Assembly (NCBI GenBank): GCA_028023455.1 | Contig: JAQFVV010012546.1 | Span: forward strand, 2,960,532 to 3,024,531 | Source: Epiperipatus broadwayi | Lineage: Eukaryota; Onychophora; Udeonychophora; Euonychophora; Peripatidae | Direction: 5' to 3' | DNA length: 64,000 nt | Part shown: piece by piece, positions 12,501 to 24,952 of the stretch | Position numbering within the stretch: position 1 is the first letter of the stretch | How the letters are laid out: the number at the start of each line of letters is the position of its first letter | Made by a program: the position numbers and the translations under genes | Notes under the pieces: generated by a model | What the model was told of the DNA's origin: nothing | Database searches by the model: none | Seen by the model: only the letters and a program-made list of their open reading frames with translations

Positions 12501-14620
12501 TGTACCAATCGGAATGAAAGTGAAGATCGAATCTAACCGCAAAAACAATATCTGCACTACAAGGGCGCCATCTAGGCATTTGAGCCTAGAAAAATTTATA
12601 AAGTAGGCAGATACGCGCTGTTAAGATTCCACTTTATTTAAATATTCCGATCGTTAGCCCAAGTCACTAGCTCAGTGGAGATGCAGAGATAAAAATCTAT
12701 ATCTTAATTTATATCTTAAATATCAAAGAGTAAAAGCCACTGCCAGAAATTAACATATAAAACTATTTATTTACGCACATATAAAATAATATTTAAGTTT
12801 TGAGGAATAAGTTTAACATTTTAGATTTTTATATTAACTTTTAATTTTACATTTAACTAAGTTTCAATGAGTTTAATTATTATTTAGATAGTCAAGTATG
12901 AATAGACTACATAGATCTGCATTTGAAAAGAAAATATTCTTCCCTGACTTAACCTTAGGCAACAAATTTTGCAACCAAATTGGCGCCAATCCATCTGATA
13001 CATTCATGTATTCAATGTAGCATGATACAACAACACAAAATACTATATTGTCAGGAATGTACATCTGAACAATAAGTAGAAATAGAGAAGACATTGACTC
13101 TCCACCAACAGGAATGTGACATCTGTTGGCAAGTAGAACAATAAACAAAAAACTCCATAGGAATGGACTGCGGTCTTCTGCCGACTTACAAACCTATCCA
13201 TAGGCAAACAGAGGGTGTGTGGCGTATATCTATAATCCTGCCTGTAGCGGACCTCATACTACATCTACTAATTACACAAATATATCCAATCCATTGAACC
13301 AATTCAACTATGAAATGAATAACCTAAGATTACCCTCCCTTAATACAACTTTACAAAACTATATAGCCATTCACGCCCGACTTAATTTTAACATTTAAAT
13401 ACGTTCGCACAGATTTGTTTAAAAATGTTGGGTATAGATCGATTACATAGATTCCACGGTCAAAAACATTTCAAAATAAACATAAACGATCAAAATACAA
13501 AATTATTGATACCGACAATCGCAGAGGGAAACTTATAAGTAACCCAATAGTATTCACCATAAGATACTTGCGTTGTCACCAATAACTTAAAAGACATCCG
13601 AATAAATACATTTTAGATACTCACTGTAAGGTATCATTATTTATCGAATGTCTATATATTTTGATCAAATATGAAAACCAAAATATAATTAACCGCAAAC
13701 GAATCCATGCAAGCGTCTATAAACAACTTAAATTTCATACATTTAAATAATCTTCACAATAAGGAAAAAAAAATGGAAATGATGTTTATCAATCGGAAAA
13801 CATATAAAATTAAACATTATTAATTTGATTTAAAAACTTACAAAAGTCAGATAAGAGTCTGTTTAACATTTCAGTTGGCTTGTTTATCAATTTGTAAAAC
13901 TTGACGAAAGTTTTTAATCGATTTTAACAATTGTTCATTTCATATAGCTTATGGTAGAAGAGTCCAGGCCTCTGCTTTCAATTCCCGCGATGCCTCCATT
14001 GGAAGGTAATGTTCTGGAGATGGCAATAGCTGGTTCAAGGTATCACAGTCTTTTCATTTTTTTTTATAGAGAGTGTGGTATGTGCGTCATACCACATCTC
14101 TCAAACACACAATGCTGGAACTGTCCGAAAAAACTGTATTTCCCTTTTTATATTATCCACATGGATTCAATGAACAAAAACGTCACTGTTCTATTTTTTT
14201 TTTTCATTATGGTCCGGGCCTTTATTTGCTTCCATTGGTCAAGCTAAAATCTCTTTCTGCTCTTATCTAACTTTTCATCTGACTTTTTAATTAAACAGCT
14301 TTTAGATAATTAATAGACAATCATTTCCATTTATAGATTACAGGAATTAATTAATACCTGTTTTTTATTTTAACTTACATTATTTTTTTATTAAAATATT
14401 TTTATATTTCAATCTGGTATTTTTTTATTAAAAAAAATACGTTCAAATACTTTTTTTTTTGTTTATGAAAAAAATATTTTTAAAGTTTAGCATCTGTGCG
14501 AATATATATATATATGTTTAACAAACATTTTAATTTTAGCGTTTAGTTTTTTACTTTTATTTGCGAACTTTTAAGTTTTTATTTTAAATTAATGTAACGA
14601 CATATTTATATATCGTTACA
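12501..14620 (-). mobile_element. Solo LTR of the 2.2-kb-LTR retrotransposon family
   Basis: This 2.1-kb element begins TGTACCAATCGG and ends ATCGTTACA (TG...CA). It has no internal region and is flanked by ATAT on both sides (12497-12500 and 14621-14624), consistent with a 4-bp target duplication, although the site lies in TA repeat. It aligns along its length with the two LTRs at 38481-40699 and 41420-43597. Shared parts include the GGGCGCCATCTAGGCATTTG segment, the CATCTGTGCGA and TTTGCGAACTT motifs and the open-frame regions, but it is more diverged. The strand is inferred from the primer binding site of the complete copy. A minus-strand frame at 12873-13148 matches frames in the other LTRs; the 87-aa plus-strand frame of the other copies is broken here. 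Confidence 0.75.
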
Positions 14621-14624
14621 ATAT

Positions 14625-17215
14625 ATATATATAATAAAACCATAAATCCAAATGCAGCTCAAATACAAAGCCACAAAAAATGATTAATAAAAAAAACTCA
14701 TCACTACAATTTAGTAATGAAATATACAAACTATCTAAAAAATTAAAATTAAGATTAGTTAACCTATTTTTCAACAACCATGGTTAAAAATGTGATGGAC
14801 TTTGACGGACTTTCCATCATTGAAATCCTGGCAATTTTTGAGCTACGATAGAGATTTTCCCATCATTTGAGAGATTATGTGATGTGATGTATTTGGCTTC
14901 TCCTTAAATGAAGCCAAGAATATCTCAGCAATGATGCCCAGATAAACCTGTTAGCCACTTTATTTTTCATTCCCCACTCTAAGTCTTCCCAGATGCTGCC
15001 TTCTCGTGAATTATTTTACAAGTAAAAAATCAATAAACCTGTCGTTAAGGTTAAACAAAGATGGAAGGCAGAGTTATCTTATCTCTGATTGGCTGTTAAA
15101 TTTTGACAACAAAGAAAATCTCTTGTCAATAAAAAAATTACTATGATTTCTTTTGTATCATTTTGAAAGCGATAAACAAATGTTTTAGACCATTATAATA
15201 AGTATTTTTGACATATTATAAATTATTTTGATAAAAATGAAATTATTATAAAAAAATATATAAAATTTTAATAAAAATTATTTATTTTTTTGGGAATGTA
15301 AAACTGAAAAAATTATTTCTTTTTCGGGAATGTAAAACTGAGAAAGATAATCAATTACGTCAGCAACTCTTTTTCATTGGTTACTAACTTTTATTTTTAA
15401 AATTGCTGCTAGTGAAAAATTCTGTAATAAATAAATAGAAATTTATTTTTGAAAAAACTTTCATTCACTTTGATATCCTGACAAATTATTAATATACTTT
15501 TTACAAACGAAACTAAAGTGAATATAATATTAAAAGATGGATATATTTTGACAATTGAGTTCGTGAATTGACCAATTAAAAGTTTGTACTTTTTCCTCAC
15601 TTGGCCAATAAACATATTATCCATTAATGAGTTAATGCATTTAATCATATTGTTACATATTTTAAAAAATTATTTTGTTATATGAAAAAATAAAGAGCAC
15701 TATAAAGGGAGAAAAAAGTATAGTTTGGTATGATCAAGCATTTTGAATTGACTGATTTAGAAAGTTCTAAATTATTTGGAACCCTTTTTAGTTTGCCATT
15801 TTTATGATTGAGTTTCAAACAAAATCTTCCACATTTTTATAATAAATTTCATGGCAAAACTAAATATGATACTAAATTTTGGAATTAATAATGTTTTAAA
15901 AATTATCATTTAAAATTTAAATTTTGACAAAAAAATTTTGTCTTTCTTTGCTAAGTAATATAAATAAAGAGAGAAAGCACAAATTATTTCCTTTCTTTCA
16001 TTTGTTTATGTATCAAATCACAATATAATATCCACAAAATTGTTTCATAACACGTTGTGAATGAATAAAAAAAAATGTTTTCCACAAAACATGTTATTGC
16101 AACAATACAGGTCAAATTTCTAAATAGCTGTTGACATATTGATTATTTGTAAAACATGTTGAACAACTCAAATAGAGATAAATAGATCTGAAACAAGCAA
16201 ATATGGCATCCTAACAGTCTAGATAGGCCATATACCCTACTTTTATCTGACAACTCAACCCAATAAGCACTGTTGCAATGATTCTATGCTGAACAGAAAA
16301 TACTGCTGGTTAAAGCTGTTTCCAGCTCAATTCAAGTATCAATATCTTGATGACTATGTTCAGTATTTTTAATACTTCATTGATAATAACAGATATGATG
16401 ATTTTACCTAGCAGAAAACTCTGGCTAAAAATCAAATAAACTACTCCAGCTAAACCACCCATAAATGCAATAAGATCCAGAAATGAATGTTGATGTTTGC
16501 CAAAAACCAGCAATTGATTGCCTTAATAATGTTATAAAAAATGGGCAGTGCCTTAAGAAGAATCCAAGATCTACTGATACTTTACCCTATGTAACATAGT
16601 TAAATTTCCTCTCTAACATTACCAGAGCCAAAAGATAAGAACTATTTTGGAGGAATTAAAAGGACAATAGTATCTACAGAAAACCATGTTTGGGAACTGT
16701 TTAAATATTCAACATAATAAGATCTTATTATTATAAATGTTATAAGCCCTTAAATCTAAAATGAAAATTTAAATATCTTTTATTACTATTGTAATTTGTA
16801 TTTTATATATGTATTATTAGTTGAATTCAAATATATTTAATATTATTAACCAATGTGGTGATGATGATGATAATATATCACCAAAGTACATGTGCTCTCC
16901 AAAGTATTTTTTTGGTTTTAATAAAATAAAAAAAATAAACTCTCAGGGACCAAAACTCATAGCAGACAGTTTACTATTAGAAAACTTATTAACACTATGA
17001 TCATCATCAATCATAAATTACCACTATCCCTGCATGAGCCCCAGTGAATTGCATGATTTCTCAGGGTTTCAAGAATAACTAGCATATTAGATATTAAAAT
17101 CACAATGTTTAGAATAAGTTTGACAAGCAAAGACTATTAAATGGAATAAGAAAAATAATTTATTAACATGGATTCAATTAATAAAAATCATTTATTAACA
17201 GCAAATATTTCAAGA
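14625..17215. other. Intergenic desert
   Basis: No gene was identified. A tandem duplication of about 35 bp sharing GGGAATGTAAAACTGA lies at about 15276-15345. Slightly GC-richer unique stretches occur near 14790-15010 and 16190-16700. A minus-strand frame at 16310-16513 encodes 67 residues with hydrophobic segments but cannot be assigned. Confidence 0.5.
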
Positions 17216-17219
17216 TATA

Positions 17220-17289
17220 TGTTATATGTACCTGTTACATAAATTATTTAAAAATATATTAAGAATATTCAAAAAAATATAGAAAACAA

Positions 17290-17320
<31 letters not shown>

Positions 17321-17325
17321 TCACA

Positions 17326-17371
<46 letters not shown>

Positions 17372-17730
17372 TGTGAAAATTGTTAGTTTAATAAAACAAA
17401 ATAGTGAGATTTATAAATAAATCAAATATCTCTATCTTAATCTCAAGTTAATAAATAAAAAAAAACAGAAGGGAGATAAATATATTTAAAGTGTAATATA
17501 ATGAAAAATATTAATTATATTTATTATCTGAAAAGATTGTGTATTATTTTTAAATAAAAATACAAATTCCAAAATGATGTGTGGTATAATTATAAAAATA
17601 AAAGAAAAATACTTATGTAAAGATATCTTAGGTATTATGAAGTTACTTGGTGAAACAATTTCAATTAAAAATTAATTGTAATATAAATTATTGTACGAAT
17701 TTATTTAATTAGGGAAAACTAAGTTATAAT
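17220..17730 (+). repeat. Dispersed repeat, copy 1
   Basis: This stretch shares order and many words with 21825-22235. Shared words include ACCTGTTAC, TATTAAGAATATTCAAA, TAAAAATACAAATTCCAAAATG and AAATTAAAAATTAATTGT, followed by a TATTTAATTAG-type word. The present copy is interrupted by a TA palindrome. No termini or coding potential are visible, so the family is unknown. Confidence 0.55.
17321..17377. repeat. TA-rich perfect palindrome
   Basis: TTCACATATATATTATATAT is mirrored by its inverse complement ending ATATGTGAA, with the arms joined through alternating TA. It should extrude as a hairpin of about 28 bp per arm and lies inside dispersed repeat copy 1. Confidence 0.8.
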
Positions 17731-17734
17731 CAAC

Positions 17735-19224
17735 GATCAAAATAATTTAGTAAATTGTCTAGTCAGGAAATGATATTTTACTTGGAATCAGTAATATTTC
17801 CAACTATTTAGATAAATAAATATGGTAATCAATGTTGTTATAAAACAAAGAGATACTAAAAGAGATTAACTAATTTAAAACAATTGAAAACTAATTAATG
17901 ATGTGGGTGAACTCAGACAATGATGTTTGCAAGAAAATAAAAGCTATTAAATTTCTATTATATTCAGTCTGCAGTTATTCATTAAGCTATTATAGCCAGT
18001 CTGTTGTGCTTCCTTAAGATATTATTAGTCCTGCTATTTATTCATTCTACTACTAGACTTTTTTGCTGTTATTTTGATCCTGAATCAATTAATTTCATTT
18101 CACCATGGCAAGCAATATTAATCTTGGTGACTTCTTTTTCAAGAATAACCAGTCCTTACATCATCAGTGTCTATATATTTATTTTCATACCCTATCATCA
18201 CCATGCACTGCTAAACTTATAATGTGGTGTTCATTTGATTTTATGATCCACATCCTGTGCAGATGATAGCTTATAATGTGCAAAATATTATGACTTGCCA
18301 TTGCTGAGATATATCCATTATTATAAAACAATTTCACTGAACAAAGCCACACATATATTCTGCTCTGCAAAGCAGTGCAAGCTGTTAAGTGAAACTGGGA
18401 AATATGTTCAAGAAGGTCAGCCACAAACTATATCTACTTTCAAAAAGACAGGGGGGTTACTCTAGAAGAAGCAATAATAAAATCTAGGTAAATATATAAA
18501 TAATTCAAAGACTAGATGTAAAATGATATGTGGTAAGATTTCATTATTTTTAAACTGTTATAAAATTTGAAATAGTCAAATTCTTACTACCTATTTTAAA
18601 GGGAACACATCTACATTAAACAATTCTGTAATTAATCTAATTTAATTTTCATTTTTATTACTATTATAAGATTTAATAAATAAATATGTTACTTTGAGTT
18701 TTTAATTTGGCTTAAATCTCATTCTCCAATAACTCATCATATAACATTTAATTAAATTGAATTTATATTAATGATTTTATTTTTATTTAAATATGCATGG
18801 TCAGATAGCCTGGGTTATTTAAGTTTCTTGTTCATTAGTGCTAGCTGTGTAATGAAACATTTTATAAATTTCCTACTTTCTTTTATGGGTATATTAGTCA
18901 AATTAAAATATATTGATAATATTATCTCCTCTACTTCCATAATAGTGATTTTAGATTCATATAAATTATTATTAAAATTAAAATATAACCTGTTATAATG
19001 GTCAGTCCAACTGATGTGATTGAAGATATTTTTACAAATGCCACCCAACATGGGGCATGAACATTGGCATCAAATGTGAATATTTGACAACCAGTTATTT
19101 AATTGCTGCATTAAAAATAACGTCAGCTATCAGATAAAAGCAATAATTAAATGAAATTAATAACATGGTGAGACATGCAAGACTAAAGAAAACAGCCAAC
19201 CCTAAAATATTTTATAGTAAACAA

Positions 19225-19261
<37 letters not shown>

Positions 19262-20140
19262 CATAAAAGTAGATAAAGTATTTTGTGAGTAAATTTATAA
19301 AAATTGGTATATAAAAGTAGTAATAAAAGTCATAAATAAGCAGGAAGATAGAGTTAGAGGAAAGTGTGATGTGGGAGATCAGAAGAAAACTCTAATTAAA
19401 TCAAAAAATAAATAGATTAGTCAAAAGAGGAGATAGCAACATGATAAACATATTAAAAATAAATAAAAAACAGAGTAAATATTATCATTAAAATTATATA
19501 ATAAAAGTTAAAAGAGTTTAAATTCTTAGTAGAACCAGAGCAAAAATGAAAGATGAAGACAAAGAGTGAAAATTTGTTCACAGCAAGAAACAACAGCAAA
19601 ATAAAAATAGCAAGCAATAAATCTATGATATCATGACAATGATATATAAACCATTCAAAAAATAGAAAAAACAAAATGAAGAATTTAAAACACATAATAA
19701 GGTGACAGAGCAGGAACTAAAAAACCAAAATAAAAAACAGCTGATGAAAAATGGAACTAATAAAAGAAACATAAAATTGGAAATACTAATTCAAATGCAG
19801 AAAAAATTAAGATATCAGATTAAATCAGGATATAAATAATGGAAGTACACATAATGAAAAAAATATGTGGAAATATAAAGCAAGTGGAAACTGAAACTAA
19901 ACAGTGTACCAAGAACTTAAGAAAGTTAAAATAGAACAAGGAAAAAATAGAGTTGTTACAGGAAGTAGTAACAGATAATAAATTAAAAAATGAAAAAATG
20001 GTAAAAGACATTGGAACAGAAATTAACAATTTATGGAAAAAATAGATAAAGTCACATTTAATAAAAATAAGCAAATTGAAATTTGTATAGACAAATTGAC
20101 AAGAGAGACATTAATATAGATGAGTAAGAAAGTGTGAATT
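17735..20140. other. Intergenic desert with TA/GT microsatellite
   Basis: No gene is recognised. A (TA)n(GT)n run lies at 19226-19262. The region 19380-20100 is strongly A-rich on the plus strand, and its open frames on both strands are low-complexity. Confidence 0.5.
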
Positions 20141-20159
20141 TAAATATCCAAATACAGCA

Positions 20160-20900
20160 TAATAACACTGAAATAGTTAATCAATTTCTTAAAATAAAAG
20201 TACTTTCTGGATACATAGCTGAAACTCCAATGGAACATAAAAGTAACCTTGAAAGATATTTTGCCATGAACTAACTAGGGAAAGAGGCCATGATCACAAT
20301 TTCAAGAAGCCATCTGCAAGGAACTTTTTATACTTACTGTGACTTCCTATTCAAAAAACCTACAACATTTATAATACAAGCAAGTCCTTCAAGCCAAATA
20401 TGGGAGCAAAAAATATCAAGAGAATATTATACAACTGATATCAACAAAAAATAGAAATCTGGTGATCCTATGCTACCTTCTTACATAGTCAAGTAGCAAA
20501 ATTAGACACATTGATGGCAGCCCACTATCTGAACCACAAATAATTAGGATAGTGCAGCATAGTTTTTCATGAATTATAGAGGAAATGGTCAGTGGAACTG
20601 AAAGAAAGACAATTATGCAAATGGATGAATTACAAAGTAAGTTCTATAATTCTAGCCTGGCCCTAGACACACATTATCACAGATTTGAATCTTAACCTAG
20701 AGAACCTATAATAAATGCCAGAAAATTGAATACATGACCAATTCATGAAAAGAATGCAGAAAGAGGTGAGTTTCTAGCAGTCCTGAAATGATGAAAATCT
20801 TTAAACAAACAGGTTGTTATTCAGATCTGATTCATGCAAGGTAATATGAAAGACCAATGAGTGATTCACAATTCTATCTCAGAATAAAGAACTGTAAGAT
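20160..20900 (+). pseudogene. Decayed coding remnant of unknown family
   Basis: The plus strand around 20175-20460 reads as near-continuous protein broken by stops, with segments such as GYIAETPMEHKSNLERYFAM, LGKEAMITISRSHLQGTFY and TYCDFLFKKPTTFIIQA. The composition is clearly richer than translated AT desert (Pro, Gly, Cys, His, Met). Stops become frequent after 20460. I do not recognise the family. It could be a LINE first open reading frame or a processed pseudogene, and its position upstream of the dead LINE endonuclease at 22725 would allow the former. Confidence 0.35.
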
Positions 20901-20904
20901 AAAT

Positions 20905-21820
20905 AGTAATCTAATAATCAGATAGACCTGTAGGTTTAATTTTTTGAATAAAGACCTTGGATTGTAATAAAAAGAAATGATCATATGTATAAAAAAATGT
21001 TATCATCTGACTTAAAATTGTAAAGAAAAATAATAATAATAAGAGTCAGTCTCAGAATTATAATGTTCCAAAACTTTATGAGTAACCCAGCTCATAAATG
21101 TTGGCTTTGGACACAATGGAGCATGACAAACTAAATAAAAAAATTAATATAAAAGAGTTAAAGTAAAAAAGAAAAGGGAAAATAGTAATAACATAAATAT
21201 TAGACATTAATAAAAAATAATAAGAATCATGTTGTTGTTTTTTTTTGCATATGTATCAACCAATGATGAGTAAGGAAACAAGAGATTGAGTTATGTGTGT
21301 ATATAAGTAAATGTAAAAATTCCAGATTGCATTTTGTGGAGGATTAAGTCTTTTTTGCAGATATTTTGACTTGTAGATGGGTCTGTGCATGAAGTCCCCA
21401 TTATGATGATGAAGTGCCAATAAAAAAAGTCCTGCATCATTAACAATGTAGTTGAAAGAGAAATTCCCAGACAAGTGAAAAAAATATGGTAAGCTGTATG
21501 ATCAGTACAGAATGTCCTGCGATTCATAGATGCAAAGTCCACATTTTGCACCCACATTGCATAAAATTTGACCCATACAGTAGTCAAAATTTCTGCAAAA
21601 GATTAAATGTGATTTAAGTAACACAGAGTCTATCTGAGTGTATTAGTCAAAGTTATAAAGTTAAAAACTTATTTACTCATTGTACATCTTGTCTGACATA
21701 ATACCTACAAATTAGTAAATTACATTTTTTTGTTTAAATATTAAACATTTATAATTAATATCAATCAATGCCTAAGAAAAGAGATTGATTCATTTTACTT
21801 CTCAATTGGGATGGGTGTAA
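20905..21820. other. Intergenic stretch
   Basis: Nothing identifiable. Overlapping minus-strand frames at 21256-21587 have somewhat richer composition (His, Cys, Met) but no motif, and no homologue comes to mind. Confidence 0.4.
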
Positions 21821-21824
21821 TGTG

Positions 21825-22235
21825 TAAATATACCTGTTACCTTTAACATTTAAGTGTATATTAAGAATATTCAAAGGAACAAAAATAATGTGTATAAAGA
21901 GATTTTAGAATAAATCAAAACTCTGTATTATAATCTCAACTTAATAAACAAGTGAAATAACATAAGATGAAAGAATATAATAATGTATAACATAGTTAGT
22001 AATTTTATGTTAATTTATTATCTAAAAGAACAGCTTATCTTTCTTTTTAACTAAAAATACAAATTCCAAAATGTTACAAAGTATAATCATGAAAAAATAA
22101 AAAAAATTAATTATGTATATAAAGGTAGCTTAAGTATATAAAATTACATAGTGAAATGACTTAAATTAAAAATTAATTGTCATGTAAATGATTGTACAAA
22201 ACTATTTAATTAGAGAAAAATATGATACAATCATT
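21825..22235 (+). repeat. Dispersed repeat, copy 2
   Basis: Collinear with 17220-17730 in the same orientation, sharing several words of 10-22 bases in order, but without the TA palindrome. No terminal repeats or coding capacity are apparent. Confidence 0.55.
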
Positions 22236-22724
22236 TAGTAGTCATCTGGCTGCATTATCTGCCAATATTCTCAGAGCTGGATTATGGGAAAGATCTGTGC
22301 TAATGTGGTGGCATCTCAGACATATGATACTCTAATTGATGAGATTAATTTTGAAGCATAAAATATTAAGGAAACCATTAAAAGAGTTAAAAATATTCCA
22401 AAATCTTCAATATCATATGCCCTAGGTGGACTAAGCTTTACCAAATACTAGCAATAATAAAAGAATTTGCCAAACTGAAAGTGATCCAAATAAAACAGAT
22501 CGCATTAATGTGCTACCCAATCCATTAGAAAGCCAAAAATGTAAACAAGATACATGGGAAAAAACTATCTTGAGTCTAAACAAAAAAACGTTAAGTGAAC
22601 AGAAAGTTCAGTTGAAGGCTCAACATAGTAATAATAACAAACAATCAATTAGAGGTACTGCTTTTAAAGTTAAACTAAAAACTAGTTGTAAAATAGAAAT
22701 ATTATCATGAATACAATATTAGAT

Positions 22725-23290
22725 ATAATTACATTAAATATCTAAAGAATTAATAGTCCAAATAAAGTGAATAAAATTTTAGACTATATAGAGAAAAAGA
22801 AAAATGTTATAATTATATTCATAGAAACATAGTTAAATACTAATGCATGCAATAATTTCCATTGTTAGACATCATGTTGATTTTATAAACCTAATAATAG
22901 TCCAACTCAAGGAATAGCAGTGCTATTCAATATTAATTTACATTTAAATATAATTTAGATTCTAACTTTCCAGACAGATTATGTAATTGTTTTCTTCGTT
23001 TTTTCGAAAAGTATTGCATTATTTCCAGTTTATTTCTTACTAAAGAACAAAGATATTATTAATGTTCAACGTCATATTCCAAATAAATTGCTTCACCATT
23101 CAGGTATGGTAATATTGGGTGGTGATATTAATTGTGCATATGAAGGTCTTTCAAAATAATTAAAGTATAAAATGAAAGATCTATCCATATTTTTATTTTC
23201 AAATGAGTATCCACATAATGCTATAGTTACTTTTCTATAGTAGATTTTTATCATTCATTGATTTTTTTTTTCAAGTCATAAATTAACTGA
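22725..23290 (+). pseudogene. Dead LINE: APE endonuclease domain remnant
   Basis: Reading across several stops and frame changes, the plus strand gives NKILDYIEKKKNVIIIFIET, then GIAVLF, and then VQRHIPNKLLHHSGMVILGG followed by DINCAYEG. The order matches an apurinic-type endonuclease of a LINE second open reading frame. The GGD-N-N motif (here GGDINCAY) is the catalytic Asp-Asn strand in that fold. At least four stops occur, so it is long dead. Possible reverse transcriptase remnants of the same element lie at 26000-26780, separated by later insertions. Confidence 0.6.
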
Positions 23291-23379
23291 CGTTAAAAGA
23301 AATGTATCATTACACTGATGGGATTGACTGACAATCTAAGTATGCAACTAGTTATGGACGACTATATGGAATTTAAGAC

Positions 23380-23380
23380 C

Positions 23381-23417
<37 letters not shown>

Positions 23418-23434
23418 CGTGCGTCTGTGTGTGT
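23380..23434. repeat. (TA)n(GT)n microsatellite
   Basis: An alternating TA run passes into a GT run with GC-containing variants. It directly precedes the foldback at 23441. Confidence 0.85.
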
Positions 23435-23440
23435 AATCTT

Positions 23441-23699
23441 ATAATTAAATATTTATAAATGCAGTAATTAGATATATGTAAAGTATAACTTTAAAAATTT
23501 TATCCACTTAGGAGCGCTTATGACTAGCTTGTGACTATTCTCATAGTCTTGTCAACTAACACTTTGAAAAGCTAACCTTCCCACTAGTGTTAGTTGACAA
23601 AGACTATGAGGATAGTCAAAAGCATTCCTAAATGGATAAAATTTTTAAAATTATATTTTACATATATTTAATTACTATATTTGTAAATATTCAATTATA
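23441..23699. repeat. Foldback repeat built from a PLE 3' tail
   Basis: Two inverted arms (23441-23563 and 23586-23699) separated by 22 bp form a long imperfect hairpin. The arms share AAAATTTTATCCA, TTAGGA, ACTAT and GTCAACTAACACT. Arm 2, read on the plus strand, resembles the sequence that follows the PLE endonuclease stop at 25173: TTAGTTGACAAA, a CCTAA word and ATAAAATTTTTAAA versus ATAAAATTTTAAG. The structure is therefore inferred to be PLE-derived. One arm carries an extra 12 bp. Confidence 0.7.
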
Positions 23700-23831
23700 A
23701 AGATTATGTAAAGGACTTGTTCTTGTATTGAAATGTCAGCTATTTAGCTATTATATTTTTATTACACTGAAGTTCCCGGATATAATACTATGAATTCAGC
23801 ATTTATCTGTGAGAATATTACAATTAATATA

Positions 23832-24940
23832 CACCTGGGTCTCGTTTTATATGATAGATAGGTTCCTCAGAAAACACATGCAAATGAAATCGTGCAAAAA
23901 TAGACATAACTTACCTTGAAAAAGGGGGGATATGGACTGTGATTTTTCAAAAATCGCATAAAAGCAAAGTACCAATGTAAAATTACTTTAAAATTCGCGC
24001 AAAAAAAAAATAAGGAAATAAAATATGACTAATAAAAAATTTCAAAGTTGAAAAAAATTGATACAAGACAAACTTTTTTAAACTATAATATTTAATTTTA
24101 TTTAAAACAATATATTTTTATGCATAATTTACAGTAATTTACATTTTTTATACATGTTTTAATTATTATCGCCATTTGCCAATAAACAGGTTCATTTGCA
24201 AACTGGTAAACAATCAGATTCTTCACAAGAGAAAATACAGCTAGCGCTAATGTCACTCTCATGTTGTGTTAATGGTTTTTTGGTGACAATGTAATTAGTA
24301 ATTAATCTTTGAGATGATGATTTTATTAATTGTTTGTGAAACTAACAACTAAAAATTAAATTCTTATTTTTATCTTTAATTTTTTAATTTTCAATTCCGT
24401 TTAAAAATCAAATTTCACATCACATTAATTTCAAGTCGCCATAAGTAATTTTTAAATTGTTAATTACAATTAAAATCAGATTTTAATTTTTAATTGTCAA
24501 ATTTAATTGTGCCCACTGCTATTACTGACTTTTTAAAAATAAACTTGTGGATACTAAATGATTAATAATTGATTACATTCTTTTTTAAAAAGCAAAAACA
24601 GAATGTGATTTAAAATGCAAAATTAACACGCACAATGTTTGAACAAATTTACATTATAATCTTGTAAAATTTAATGTGTCTATACATAAAATGTGGAAAT
24701 CATGATTTTAATTTCATTATTGCATAAAATCTTACTATTATAAAGCACTGAAAATATTGAAATTACTAAGATGAAAGTCGAATTCCAATAATGTGCTATT
24801 ACTTTCAATATAACGTAAGTGCACGAAATTTATTATTTAAAGTAATAGTGCATTATCAGAGCTCTACTTCCGGTGAAACATGAATCGCGTAGCTTCAAAA
24901 TTGTGTTAAATAAGTCCCCATAAAAAGAGACCCAGATGTG
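23832..24940. mobile_element. TA-flanked MITE (Tc1/mariner-pogo type), copy 1
   Basis: A 1109-bp element lies between TA dinucleotides (23830-23831 and 24941-24942). Its ends are CACCTGGGTCTCGTTTTA and GAGACCCAGATGTG, inverted repeats sharing the GGGTCTC core. A TA target duplication and this kind of terminus are typical of the Tc1/mariner superfamily. The phrase CTCGTTTTA recalls pogo/Tigger ends, but that sub-assignment is inference. There is no transposase frame. It is homologous to 30812-31743. Copy 1 retains roughly 170 bp near 24250-24410 that copy 2 lacks. Confidence 0.82.
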
Positions 24941-24952
24941 TATATATATATA

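Noticed and set aside
16310-16513. Minus-strand 67-aa frame with hydrophobic segments and a GG-x-x-G pattern, faintly like a channel transmembrane segment
   Set aside because: Too short, no conserved neighbouring exon or splice signals found, and hydrophobic frames are common by chance in AT-rich DNA.
19453-20074. Two minus-strand hydrophobic frames of 80-84 aa
   Set aside because: They are translations of the complement of an A-rich stretch, with Phe/Leu/Ile runs and no domain.
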